DNA from: an uncultured Dorea sp.
GTDB lineage: Bacteria; Bacillota; Clostridia; Lachnospirales; Lachnospiraceae
Assembly (NCBI GenBank): GCA_910586965.1
Contig: CAJUMF010000020.1
Location: 1-62,491 of the forward strand
Length of the DNA: 62,491 bases
Reading direction: 5' to 3'
A program made the translations under genes and the position numbers. Shown piece after piece: positions 54,640-62,491 of this stretch. The notes under the pieces are model-generated. The model made no database searches. It had not been told where the DNA came from and saw only the letters and a list, made by a program, of their open reading frames with translations. Each line of letters begins with the position of its first letter. The stretch's first letter is position 1.

Positions 54640-55977
54640 ATGCAAAAAAATATTGATCTGCTAAATGGTCCGGTGCTTAAGTCTCTCACAAGACTTGCAG
54701 TCCCGATCATGGCGACTTCTCTGATTCAGATGGCGTACAATCTGACTGATATGATATGGATCGGCCGCATTGGGAGCAATGCCGTAGCTTCTGTCGGTGC
54801 AGCCGGCATGTTCATGTGGCTTTCCAACGGCCTTGCTTCCCTGCCTAAGATGGGCGGACAAGTTCACGTCGGACACTCCCTCGGAGCCGGACGTCCGAAG
54901 GAGGCTGCGCGCTATACATGGAATTCCCTTCAATTAACCGCACTCTTTGGACTGGCCTTTGGCTTGGCCTGCGCAGTGTTTGCTTCCCCGCTGATCGGCT
55001 TTTTCAGGCTCAATAGTTCCTCCGTCATCACAGATGCGGAAAATTATCTTAAGATAACCTGCGGACTGGTTGTTTTCTCTTTCCTGAACCAGACTTTTAC
55101 CGGAGTTTTTACTGCGATCGGCAACAGCAAAGCTGCATTCCTGGCCACTACAAGCGGCCTTATTGTAAATATTTTTCTCGATCCTGTACTCATCTTTGGG
55201 CCGGGGCCCATTCCTGCTCTGGGTGTAACAGGCGCAGCTATCGCTACAATTACGGCACAGCTTATCGTAACTTTGATGTTCATGTACTTTGCCGCAAAAG
55301 ATGAGCTTCTGTTTTGCAGGATAAATATCCGCGAAAAGCCAGAACCGCAATACATAGCTTCTATTATACGTGTGGGACTTCCCACCTCTGTACAGAGCAT
55401 GATCTTTACCGGCATATCCATGATCATCGCCAGATTGATCGCAGGCTATGGAGATGCTGCGGTTGCTGTGCAAAAGGTCGGCTCCCAGATTGAATCCATC
55501 TCCTGGATGACTGCCGACGGCTTTGCTGCCGCGGTAAATTCATTCATCGCGCAGAACCATGGCGCCGGAAACCGCGCCCGTATACGAAAAGGCTACGTCT
55601 GTGCGATGGGAGTCGTCTTCGTGTGGGGGATCTTCTGTACATTGCTTTTAATCCTGTGTCCCGCTCCTATCTTCCGTATCTTTATTAGGGAACCGGAAGT
55701 TCTTCCTCTGGGAATCGACTATCTGGTGATCCTGGGCGTGTCACAATTATTTATGAGCGTGGAGATTACAACCGCCGGGGCTTTTTCAGGATATGGGCGG
55801 ACTATTCCGCCTTCTGTTATCAGCATCGTGTTTACTGCACTCCGTATCCCCATGGCGCTTTTTCTTTGCGAGACTTCCCTTGCGTTAAACGGCATCTGGT
55901 GGAGCATCACGATATCCAGTATTTTTAAGGGGGTATTTCTGCTCGTCTGGTTTTTATCATTTCTTCGAAAAGAATAG
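54640..55977 (+). CDS. MATE-family multidrug/cation efflux protein
   Basis: 445 residues, twelve membrane helices. IDLLNGPVLKSLTRLAVPIMATSLIQMAYNLTDM start, SVGAAGMFMWLSNG, GAGRPKEAARY between the halves, and SQIESISWMTADGFAAAVNSFIAQNHGAGNR in the second half. Exports cationic compounds using sodium or protons. Own extended -10 box (TGTTATAAT) upstream. Confidence 0.93.
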   Translation: MQKNIDLLNGPVLKSLTRLAVPIMATSLIQMAYNLTDMIWIGRIGSNAVASVGAAGMFMWLSNGLASLPKMGGQVHVGHSLGAGRPKEAARYTWNSLQLTALFGLAFGLACAVFASPLIGFFRLNSSSVITDAENYLKITCGLVVFSFLNQTFTGVFTAIGNSKAAFLATTSGLIVNIFLDPVLIFGPGPIPALGVTGAAIATITAQLIVTLMFMYFAAKDELLFCRINIREKPEPQYIASIIRVGLPTSVQSMIFTGISMIIARLIAGYGDAAVAVQKVGSQIESISWMTADGFAAAVNSFIAQNHGAGNRARIRKGYVCAMGVVFVWGIFCTLLLILCPAPIFRIFIREPEVLPLGIDYLVILGVSQLFMSVEITTAGAFSGYGRTIPPSVISIVFTALRIPMALFLCETSLALNGIWWSITISSIFKGVFLLVWFLSFLRKE

Positions 55978-56057
55978 CACAGTGTTTATTTTTTTGCTAT
56001 AATAAAATAGTCAGCTATTGCTATGCTTCATTATTTAAGTAAAAGGAGAGTATAATT

Positions 56058-57371
56058 ATGTGGGCATATAACAGTGTATTTTATCAAATCTATCCCATCG
56101 GATTTTGCGGAGCACCCGTACACAATGACGGCGAATGTGTTCCCCGTATCCGAAAACTCATGGAATGGTCTGAATATCTGGAGGACTTAGGTGTAGATTC
56201 CATCCTCTTAAACCCAATCTTCGAGTCGGATAACCATGGTTATGACACCCGTGATTTTAAGAAAATTGACTGCCGTCTGGGCACAAACGAAGACTTTGCA
56301 GAAGTTTGCTACTCGCTTCACGAACACGGGGTCAATATCGTACTCGACGGTGTATTCAACCATGTAGGCAGAGGATTCTGGGCATTCAAAGATGTTCAGG
56401 AGAAACGGTGGGATTCTCCGTATAAAGATTGGTTTTTGATCAACTTTGACGGAAACAGCGCTTATAATGACGGCTTTTGGTATGAGGGCTGGGAAGGGCA
56501 CTTCGAATTGGTGAAGCTTAATCTTAAGAATCCTGCAGTTGTAGATTATCTGCTGGACTGCGTAAAGTTCTGGGTAGATGAATTCGACATCGACGGACTG
56601 CGTCTCGATGTTGCATACAGCTTAGACCATGGATTTATGCAAAGACTCCGCTCATTTGTCCAGGAATTAAAGCCCGACTTTGCCTTGATCGGCGAAGTCC
56701 TGTTCGGAGACTATAACCTGATCGTCAACGATTCCATGCTCCATAGCTGCACGAATTACGAATGTTATAAAGGGCTTTATTCCAGCTTCAACTCGATGAA
56801 TCTGTTTGAGATCGCACATTCACTTCACCGCCAGTTCGGCGCTGACCAGTGGTGCATCTACCGCGGAAAGCATCTGATGACATTCGCTGACAATCACGAT
56901 GTCACAAGGCTTGCAAGTATCTTGACGAACAAGAAGCACATCCCTCTCGCCTACGGCCTGATGCTTGGTATGCCGGGCATCCCCTGCCTTTATTACGGCA
57001 GTGAGTGGGGACAGACCGGGGAAAAAGCACCGGATAATGATTATGCACTGCGCCCATGCTTTGAAGAGCCTATGCCAAATGAGCTGACTGCATATATCAA
57101 AAAATTGATTGCTCTCCGGCAGGGAAGCGATGCCCTCTGTAACGGTTCTTACAAAAATGTTGTCATCCAGAATCATCAGCTTGTATTCGAGCGCCGTTCG
57201 GAGAAAGAACGCATCCTGGTTGCAATCAATGCCTCCGAGAACCTGTACACCGCTTGCCATCCTGATATAACCGGTGATGCAAAGGAGCTTATATCCGGCG
57301 AAGCAGTGACCCTTGACGGAAAGGCAGAGCTGCCGGCCTACAGTGTTCAGTATTTTCGGATTGCAGTCTAA
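56058..57371 (+). CDS. GH13 alpha-glucosidase/alpha-amylase, cytoplasmic
   Basis: 437 residues, no signal peptide. VFYQIYPIGFCG start, VLDGVFNHVG, DGLRLDVAY (nucleophile Asp), ALIGEV (acid/base Glu), FADNHDVTR (third Asp), and a short C-terminal beta domain. It lacks the N-terminal domain of neopullulanases. Probably acts on maltodextrins made by malQ-type enzymes; exact bond specificity is open. Confidence 0.88.
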   Translation: MWAYNSVFYQIYPIGFCGAPVHNDGECVPRIRKLMEWSEYLEDLGVDSILLNPIFESDNHGYDTRDFKKIDCRLGTNEDFAEVCYSLHEHGVNIVLDGVFNHVGRGFWAFKDVQEKRWDSPYKDWFLINFDGNSAYNDGFWYEGWEGHFELVKLNLKNPAVVDYLLDCVKFWVDEFDIDGLRLDVAYSLDHGFMQRLRSFVQELKPDFALIGEVLFGDYNLIVNDSMLHSCTNYECYKGLYSSFNSMNLFEIAHSLHRQFGADQWCIYRGKHLMTFADNHDVTRLASILTNKKHIPLAYGLMLGMPGIPCLYYGSEWGQTGEKAPDNDYALRPCFEEPMPNELTAYIKKLIALRQGSDALCNGSYKNVVIQNHQLVFERRSEKERILVAINASENLYTACHPDITGDAKELISGEAVTLDGKAELPAYSVQYFRIAV

Positions 57372-57596
57372 AAAGGGCTTCCATATTGTTATTTTTCTTG
57401 ATAATGTGCCGACATATTATTTATAGAATTTTTTTATTTATTTTACCTGTTCTTACAGAAAAAGTCCTTGATTATGAATAATGGATATTTTATAATTAAA
57501 ATACCTATATTTATGTAAAGGACACTTATCTGATAATATACATGATAGTGTATGGAAACCAGTATAATAATTAGTAAGTAAAAGAGGCGAAAAACT

Positions 57597-60500
57597 ATGA
57601 AAACAAGAAGAACATTTTTAAAATTATTTGTAATGGCCTGCTTTTTGGCGGTTCTTTGGTCCGGGAATGCGAAAGCGGCGAGTCCGACAACCTTGAATAT
57701 GAATACTCGAGATATTTATATTAGTAATGACCGGACTGGATATGGAAATCCTGATACTGATCCGGATCATTTTACTGACGTATCTTCTGATATTGCTGAC
57801 GGTTATATTATCACCGGTTCAACAAGCGGTGGCGGCCATAATATTATTATAAACCTTAAAGATAATACTAACTTAAATCTGACCTTTCGCTCGTTAGAGA
57901 TGGCTCTAAGTTCCCATATTGAGATTCGTGGAGTTAATACAAACATCCAAATCAGACTGGAAGGTATAAGTTCTATTACTTCCGGTGACAGTCCCGCCAT
58001 AAGCCAAGATGCCAGCTCTACTTTGACATTTTCATCCAGCGGCAACAGCGGCGAGATAAAGCTGTTGGGCGGCAATAATGAGAACACACTTGATGGCGGC
58101 TATGTTATTATAGAAAATGGTACTGTAACTTTGAATAAAACCGGAAACAAAAGTCCTTTCGAGGGTGAATCTATCAAAATCAAAAACGGTACTTTGAATT
58201 GCTATGACGGCGGAACACTAACTGAGTTCAACAATGGCGTTAAAGCTGAATTAATTATAGAAGGCGGTAAGGTGAATGCTGCAGGATTAGTCGGTATCTC
58301 ATATGAGAATGACAGCCTTGATAATCTAAAAGAAAATACTCTTTATACCATTTTAGGTGTATACACTGGTGGAGAAACATCACCCATGACATCTGATAGC
58401 CAAGGTATGATCGGTATCAAAACAGACTGGTTCGGAAAGTCGATTAAGATTAACCGCCAACAGATTACTGTTCCGAAAAGACCTGGAAAACCCACCAATT
58501 TTACTGTAAAGGATGAAAGTATTTCCGGACGCGATGACGGCGAGATTACATTTACATCTAATTATGAACTGATGCAATATAAATCTGCCAAAAGTGGTGG
58601 TGAGCCAAGTGACTGGACAACGCCCAATTACCCCACCGTTGTTAAGCTCTCCCCTGGCGATTATCAGATTCGCACCAAAGCTACTGCGACTGCTTTCTCA
58701 AGTGAATATACAACTGTTACCGTCGGTAAGGGTAAGATATTAGATATTAAAGCCCCGGACTTTAAGCCGATAACATACGGTACTGCCTCCCCTGCGGAAT
58801 CTCCGATTTCCATTCATAATTATGATAAAAATCCTGTCGAGATTTCAGAAATTCGACGAGATTCCGGCGCAACAGACTGGTATGAACTTAGCGACTTTCA
58901 ACCTTTCACTATAGGTAATGAAACGACAGATGACACCTCTATCAGAATAAGACCAAAAGATAAGTTACATGCAGGGGAGTATAAGACCACGTTTGATATA
59001 GCATTTAAACTTCAAGATAACTCGGTCGAACACGAAAAAGTAGAGGTGACCTTTACAGTGAATAAGGCCGAGCAAAAAGGGCCTGCTGACCACGGTCTTG
59101 CCGTGCAGGCAGAAACCATCACATACAACAGCGTTATTTTAAAAGCATTACCAAACAGCCCTGATACTGGTTCAAAAGTAAACTACAGAGTGGATGGCGG
59201 AAAGTGGCAGGAATCAGCAGAATTCACAGGTTTATCTTCCAATGAAAAGCATGTGTTCGAAGCCTGCTACGCAGAATCACAGGACTACAATATTTCGCCC
59301 GCTATCAATGCAGACTTTACGACTGAAAAAGCAGCGACTATTTTATATGATACCAGCCAGTTGGATGTTATTTCCGGCCGCGAGTATGAGATTTCCGGAT
59401 ATGGAAAAACCGAAAAATTCACATCCGACACCGGCTTAATCGATATCGACGACAAATGGTACGGGAAAACTCTTACCTTGAAGGATTACAAGAGCACACA
59501 GACATTAAAAGTTCCTAACCCGCCGAAAACGCCTACTCCGAAATCAAAGGATGAGACAATTGCCGGCGCAACGGACGGCGAGATTTCCGGATTAAGTGCA
59601 TCCATGCAGTTCCGAAAGAAAACAGGAAAGAACTCATGGACTTCCTGGGATGCTGTCGGCGGTAAAGTCTTAGAAGGATTAGAGCCCGGCACTTATGAAG
59701 TCCGGACTGCTGCTACTGATAAGTCCTTTGCCAGCAAACCGGCTACTGTAGTTATTTTAAAAGGAAGATCATTAGACGTTACCGTAACGGATTTTGAAGA
59801 TATGGTATATGGTTCCGATCCAGTCTCAAGAGTAATTACCATTGAGAATCTGGATAAAGAGAATCCGGTTAATATCGAAGGAGTTGCCGTTGCCTCCAAT
59901 GCATTTACAATCACTGACGGCGATAAAACCATCAAGGCAAGCGAAACTTCTGACACATGGAAAGTACAGCCAAAGGCAAAGCTTAATGTAGATACATATA
60001 CGGCAGAACTTACTGTAACTTACACCGATACAGATGAAGAAGAGGAAGATAATTCCGGCGACGATGAAACTCCAAATGAAGGCGACGATACAACTGGTGA
60101 TGATGAGACAACTGGCGGTTCTGGTACAGAAAATGATTCAGAGAACCCTTCCGTCAAGGCTCAGGCCGAGGGAGATGCAGAAGATGTTGAGCCAAAACCG
60201 GAACTTAGAACTGTCACAGTGCCTGTAGCGGTCAACGTTGTAAAAGCAGAGCAAGATGCTCCTCCGGTTCCTGCGGAAAAGAGCAAGACAGCTACCAGCA
60301 TAACCCTTGAGACGATTCCTAACAATCCTGTCAGCGGTGCAAAAGCCCAGTACAGCAAAGACGGCGGAAAGTCCTGGCAGGACAGCCCGACATTCACTGG
60401 CTTGTCTCCGAACAGAGAATATACCTTCGTTGCACGTTATGCTGAGACCGATAATTACAACGCATCAGAGATCAGCAGCGGCGAGATAGCCATAACTACC

Positions 60501-60833
60501 GATGAAAAGAATGACGACGATTCAAATGGTGTCAATTCTAACGCCAATGGCAACAACGGCACAAACGGCAACGGTACAAATGGCTCAGGAAACGGTACGA
60601 ACGGTACAGGAACCGGCACAGGCACGGGAACCGGCACAAATGGTACAGGAACCGGCACAGGCACGAACGGCACAGGAAGCGGTACGAATGGCTCGAACGG
60701 CTCCTCATCAAACGGTCTTCTGTCATCTGCAAAAACAGGCGACTTAAATAACATTCAGTTATGGGTTACTTTACTGATTGGTTCTTACCTGTCATGTGCG
60801 ATTATCGTAAAGAGCAAACTTAAAAAAGCTTAA
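57597..60833 (+). CDS. Large secreted surface protein with duplicated module and sortase-like tail
   Basis: 1078 residues. Signal peptide 1-27 (cut after AKA). About 30-290 is beta-rich, repeat-like (IIINLKDNTNLNL, GGYVIIENGTVTLN, SIKIKNGTLNCYDGG), like carbohydrate-binding solenoids. Two copies of a module follow, about 295-585 and 640-970: each has a P.KP.....DE.I....DGEI start, a SPGDYQIRTKAT / EPGTYEVRTAAT strand, and ends with a fibronectin-like part (KVNYRVDGGKWQESAEFTGLS / AQYSKDGGKSWQDSPTFTGLS). Copy two has an acidic insert (about 810-865). Then a Gly/Thr/Asn linker (980-1040), SAKTGD, a membrane helix and KSKLKKA: a cell-wall sorting signal without Pro. Confidence 0.83.
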   Translation: MKTRRTFLKLFVMACFLAVLWSGNAKAASPTTLNMNTRDIYISNDRTGYGNPDTDPDHFTDVSSDIADGYIITGSTSGGGHNIIINLKDNTNLNLTFRSLEMALSSHIEIRGVNTNIQIRLEGISSITSGDSPAISQDASSTLTFSSSGNSGEIKLLGGNNENTLDGGYVIIENGTVTLNKTGNKSPFEGESIKIKNGTLNCYDGGTLTEFNNGVKAELIIEGGKVNAAGLVGISYENDSLDNLKENTLYTILGVYTGGETSPMTSDSQGMIGIKTDWFGKSIKINRQQITVPKRPGKPTNFTVKDESISGRDDGEITFTSNYELMQYKSAKSGGEPSDWTTPNYPTVVKLSPGDYQIRTKATATAFSSEYTTVTVGKGKILDIKAPDFKPITYGTASPAESPISIHNYDKNPVEISEIRRDSGATDWYELSDFQPFTIGNETTDDTSIRIRPKDKLHAGEYKTTFDIAFKLQDNSVEHEKVEVTFTVNKAEQKGPADHGLAVQAETITYNSVILKALPNSPDTGSKVNYRVDGGKWQESAEFTGLSSNEKHVFEACYAESQDYNISPAINADFTTEKAATILYDTSQLDVISGREYEISGYGKTEKFTSDTGLIDIDDKWYGKTLTLKDYKSTQTLKVPNPPKTPTPKSKDETIAGATDGEISGLSASMQFRKKTGKNSWTSWDAVGGKVLEGLEPGTYEVRTAATDKSFASKPATVVILKGRSLDVTVTDFEDMVYGSDPVSRVITIENLDKENPVNIEGVAVASNAFTITDGDKTIKASETSDTWKVQPKAKLNVDTYTAELTVTYTDTDEEEEDNSGDDETPNEGDDTTGDDETTGGSGTENDSENPSVKAQAEGDAEDVEPKPELRTVTVPVAVNVVKAEQDAPPVPAEKSKTATSITLETIPNNPVSGAKAQYSKDGGKSWQDSPTFTGLSPNREYTFVARYAETDNYNASEISSGEIAITTDEKNDDDSNGVNSNANGNNGTNGNGTNGSGNGTNGTGTGTGTGTGTNGTGTGTGTNGTGSGTNGSNGSSSNGLLSSAKTGDLNNIQLWVTLLIGSYLSCAIIVKSKLKKA
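60540..60715 (+). repeat. Degenerate GGNACN minisatellite coding the Gly/Thr/Asn linker
   Basis: Six-base units of the form GGNACN (GGCACA, GGAACC, GGTACA) recur, including two long near-identical blocks. Slippage here would change linker length without breaking the frame. Confidence 0.75.
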
Positions 60834-60845
60834 TTCTTAATATGA

Positions 60846-60881
60846 AGAGAGGGAACAGCAGTGCCGTTCCCTCTTTTTCTC
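60846..60881. terminator. Terminator of the surface-protein gene
   Basis: AGAGGGAAC/GTTCCCTCT stem (60848-60856 with 60866-60874) and T-run; lies between convergent genes. Confidence 0.88.
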
Positions 60882-60888
60882 TCTCCTT

Positions 60889-61425
60889 TTATAACGCCTG
60901 AAGAAGCATAATATGATATTCTTCATCCTTGATAATCCTCGCTAATACCGCATTGACACAATCGTCGTTGATCATCTTTATATGCATCTTATACTGGCTG
61001 ATGGCATCCTTTTCAGCTTCTATATCGGCCCTTATCATCTGGCCGATATTCGCTGGAATATCAAGATATTCCGGTGTCCATACCTTCTGCCGTCCATTTT
61101 GATATCTCGCTGTATAATCAATTTTTCCTCCTAATAAACATATTAATTCCCCAAGCTTTTGCAGATGCATCATCTCTGCCATTGCAATCCCCAGGATTGT
61201 TTTTGCCAATGAACAGTTTTCATTTGTCATCCTGTTTTCATTATTAATGTACTGGGTAATCGCAGACAGCTCAGACACTGCACCGCAATAATCCACACTG
61301 AGCAGATTGGCATACGCCGGATTCTTTTCCCTTACCTTAAGCGTCGGATAAGGCAGCTCCATCATGATCGGTTTTACGCCCATAAAATTACACTCATTTA
61401 CAAAAGCCGAATTCCTCTCTTCCAT
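60889..61425 (-). CDS. Ferritin-like (CotJC/manganese-catalase-type) protein
   Basis: 178 residues from ATG 61425, ten bases behind GGAGAA (a GTG at 61434 is too close). Four-helix bundle with carboxylate/His ligands in YCGAVSELSAITQYI, IAMAEMMHLQKLGELI, ADIEAEKDAISQYKMHI and KDEEYHIMLLQ. A dinuclear metal site is likely. Related to spore CotJC-like proteins, though no cotJ genes are near. Confidence 0.78.
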   Translation of the reverse strand: MEERNSAFVNECNFMGVKPIMMELPYPTLKVREKNPAYANLLSVDYCGAVSELSAITQYINNENRMTNENCSLAKTILGIAMAEMMHLQKLGELICLLGGKIDYTARYQNGRQKVWTPEYLDIPANIGQMIRADIEAEKDAISQYKMHIKMINDDCVNAVLARIIKDEEYHIMLLQAL

Positions 61426-61499
61426 GATACACACTTCTCCTAAGATAATCTTACAATGATAGTATATTAAGCTTTCGTATAAGTGTGCCTCGTCATCAT

Positions 61500-61546
61500 A
61501 AAGAGAGCCTGTCCCAATCTTAAAATAAGAAGGACAGGCTCTCTCT
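61500..61546 (-). terminator. Terminator of tRNA-Leu
   Basis: 13-bp stem AGAGAGCCTGTCC/GGACAGGCTCTCT (61502-61514 with 61532-61544), then TTTATG on the minus strand. Confidence 0.85.
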
Positions 61547-61547
61547 A

Positions 61548-61628
61548 TGCGGATGACAGGACTTGAACCTGCACGGGAATCCCACTAGATCCTAAGTCTA
61601 GCGCGTCTGCCAGTTCCGCCACATCCGC
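61548..61628 (-). tRNA. tRNA-Leu(UAG)
   Basis: 81 bases with a 7-bp acceptor stem GCGGATG/CATCCGC, anticodon stem CTAGA/TCTAG with loop CTTAGGA (UAG), a long variable arm and GTTCAAGTC in the T loop. CCA is not encoded. Confidence 0.95.
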
Positions 61629-61648
61629 TTATAAAATTTTCCTAGATA

Positions 61649-61677
61649 ATTATAATGTATAAATTAATGCTTGTCAA
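61649..61677 (-). promoter_or_regulatory. Promoter of tRNA-Leu
   Basis: TTGACA (61672-61677), 17-base spacer, TATAAT (61649-61654), perfect consensus. Confidence 0.85.
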
Positions 61678-61739
61678 ACAATTTCTAAAATCGTTTCCAC
61701 GAACATTTTACCTATCGGCTTTGGATTTTCAGTTCGGTT

Positions 61740-62060
61740 TTAAGTGCCGCTGTCAATATCGCCGAAAAATTCACCCCCAGCCTTTTCGGTTTCAAAATTC
61801 AGCCATGATGGTATTGTGCAGTTTTTCTTTACCGCCCTCATATCGTTCTTTCTGCGGTACTCTCCGAAGTCCACTTCAACCAGCGTCACAATATCCGTCA
61901 CTGAACCAGCCTTTACCCCTGATACTGCTGTCGGCTCTGGCAAGACTTCATTATCATCTTCCATATCAATACCGACAACCCCTATTGCGTCCCTCGCCAT
62001 TTCAATAGCTTCTGTCAGCGTATCTCCTTCAGTATTTATATCAAAGTCAGGAACATACAC
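61740..62060 (-). pseudogene. hicB: HicB-like antitoxin, apparently worn at both ends
   Basis: 106 codons from GTG 62060. YVPDFDINTEGDTLTEAIEMARDAIGVVGIDMEDD is the HicB core, and TIPSWLNFETEKAG the expected C-terminal start. The usual first dozen residues have no ATG: the frame upstream reads RKAGYVV and then meets a stop. The tail ends in GDIDSGT instead of the ribbon or helix DNA-binding end. May still be expressed, but looks decayed. Confidence 0.65.
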
Positions 62061-62091
62061 TACATAACCAGCCTTCCTAATTCTTGTGGTC

Positions 62092-62280
62092 TTATTTCAG
62101 ACCACGTCTTTTGATAATTGACTTTGCCAGGTTTTCTTTTATCTCTTTGTGCCTTGGAACGCTCTCACGCTCTGTGCCTTTTATATAGACATCATGGTCT
62201 GCTATAATAAAGCTATAAGGTATATCTAACACATCTTTATAATTTCTCTTCCCTTGATATTATCCGGCAAACTGACTATA
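62092..62280 (-). pseudogene. HicA-like toxin remnant with frameshift
   Basis: The minus-strand frame ending at 62092 reads VPRHKEIKENLAKSIIKRRGL, like the HicA C-terminus (VP.H.....L.SI.K..GL). A second frame just upstream (from about 62275) reads LPDNIKGREIIKMC then stop, like the HicA N-terminal REVIKML. The two parts are out of frame. Together with the adjacent hicB this is a broken hicAB pair. Confidence 0.45.
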
Positions 62281-62306
62281 ATATATACATATTGGATTTA
62301 ATATAA

Positions 62307-62352
62307 ATAATAACCCGAAAATCCTTATTTTTAAAGATTTCCGGGTTATTTT
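62307..62352 (-). terminator. Terminator of the tRNA-Gln/tRNA-Lys unit
   Basis: AATAACCCG/CGGGTTATT stem (62309-62317 with 62342-62350) with further inner pairing, then ATTATTTAT. Confidence 0.8.
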
Positions 62353-62358
62353 CTACTA

Positions 62359-62431
62359 TGAGCGTGCGGGGGTTCGAACCCCGGACAACTTGATTAAAAG
62401 TCAAGTGCTCTACCACCTGAGCTACACGCCC
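62359..62431 (-). tRNA. tRNA-Lys(UUU)
   Basis: 73 bases; acceptor GGGCGTG/CACGCTC (one G-U pair), anticodon loop CTTTTAA, GGTTCGAAC T loop. CCA not encoded. Confidence 0.95.
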
Positions 62432-62439
62432 TTATTAAC

Positions 62440-62491
62440 TGGGCTAGTTGGATTCGAACCAACGAATGCAGGAGTCAAAGTCCTGTGCCTT
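62440..62491 (-). tRNA. tRNA-Gln(UUG), partial at right edge
   Basis: 3' two thirds of a tRNA with anticodon loop CTTTGAC (UUG) and T arm GGTTCGAATCC; the 5' end is beyond 62491. Eight bases separate it from tRNA-Lys, so they are one transcript. Confidence 0.92.

Noticed and set aside
60540..60715. Possible CRISPR-like array
   Set aside because: Short in-frame units without spacers; it codes a Gly/Thr/Asn linker.
61502..61544. Inverted repeat as insertion-sequence end
   Set aside because: Position right behind tRNA-Leu and the T-rich tail fit a terminator; no transposase is near.

Overview
The window looks like a chromosomal segment of a spore-forming anaerobe of the Clostridia, most probably Lachnospiraceae. 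Pointers are a spoIIR homologue, a SPOCS/LysM coat-type protein, a nine-gene V-type ATPase operon with sodium-site residues, strong AGGAGG ribosome-binding sites, and an IspE/GntR/SpoIIR gene order typical of that family. Species cannot be fixed from the sequence alone. Most genes lie on the minus strand.

Layout. 1-91: 5' end of a group II intron running off the left edge, inserted just after a rho-independent terminator. 182-1231: a DNA-binding RQC-type protein fused to a GNAT acetyltransferase. 1324-8738: an Amadori-product (fructoselysine-type) operon with kinase, sugar-binding lipoprotein, two ABC permeases, epimerase, SIS-domain deglycase and a YesL-like protein, plus a GntR/UTRA regulator; no ATPase is encoded. 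8825-12055: secreted trigger-factor-like prolyl isomerase, cardiolipin synthase and a small membrane protein. 12111-17090: dnaE, pfkA and a DUF1934 gene. 17196-22142: a four-gene ABC system with a DUF3798 binding lipoprotein, divergent from a dCache chemoreceptor (22412-24439).

24547-32888: mazG, a 35-codon nucleotidyltransferase remnant, rtcB, a 77-residue HPr-like protein, cvfB, acyl-ACP thioesterase, spoIIR, an FCD regulator, ispE, the SPOCS/LysM protein and a PrcB-like lipoprotein. 33047-38245 (plus strand): malQ, plsC, nicotinate phosphoribosyltransferase, murF. 38305-46937: V-ATPase genes H-I-K-E-C-F-A-B-D. 47088-51988: trmL, an AIR-synthase-like protein, a VanW-family protein, a 33-residue membrane protein and a B12/radical SAM protein.

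51989-53553 is an AT-rich island holding one Abi_2/HEPN abortive-infection gene flanked by non-coding DNA. That DNA contains two imperfect 24-bp direct repeats and two similar palindromes. It sits against the rplM-rpsI ribosomal operon (53554-54401), which has its own structured leader. 54640-60833 (plus strand): MATE exporter, GH13 alpha-glucanase, and a large surface protein with a duplicated module and a sortase-like tail. 60889-62491: ferritin-like protein and tRNA genes Leu(UAG), Lys(UUU) and Gln(UUG, partial), with a decaying hicA/hicB pair between the Leu and Lys genes.

The most unusual items are the Abi/HEPN island with its repeats, the RQC-GNAT fusion, the DUF3798 transporter paired with a chemoreceptor, the intron behind a terminator, and the duplicated surface protein.
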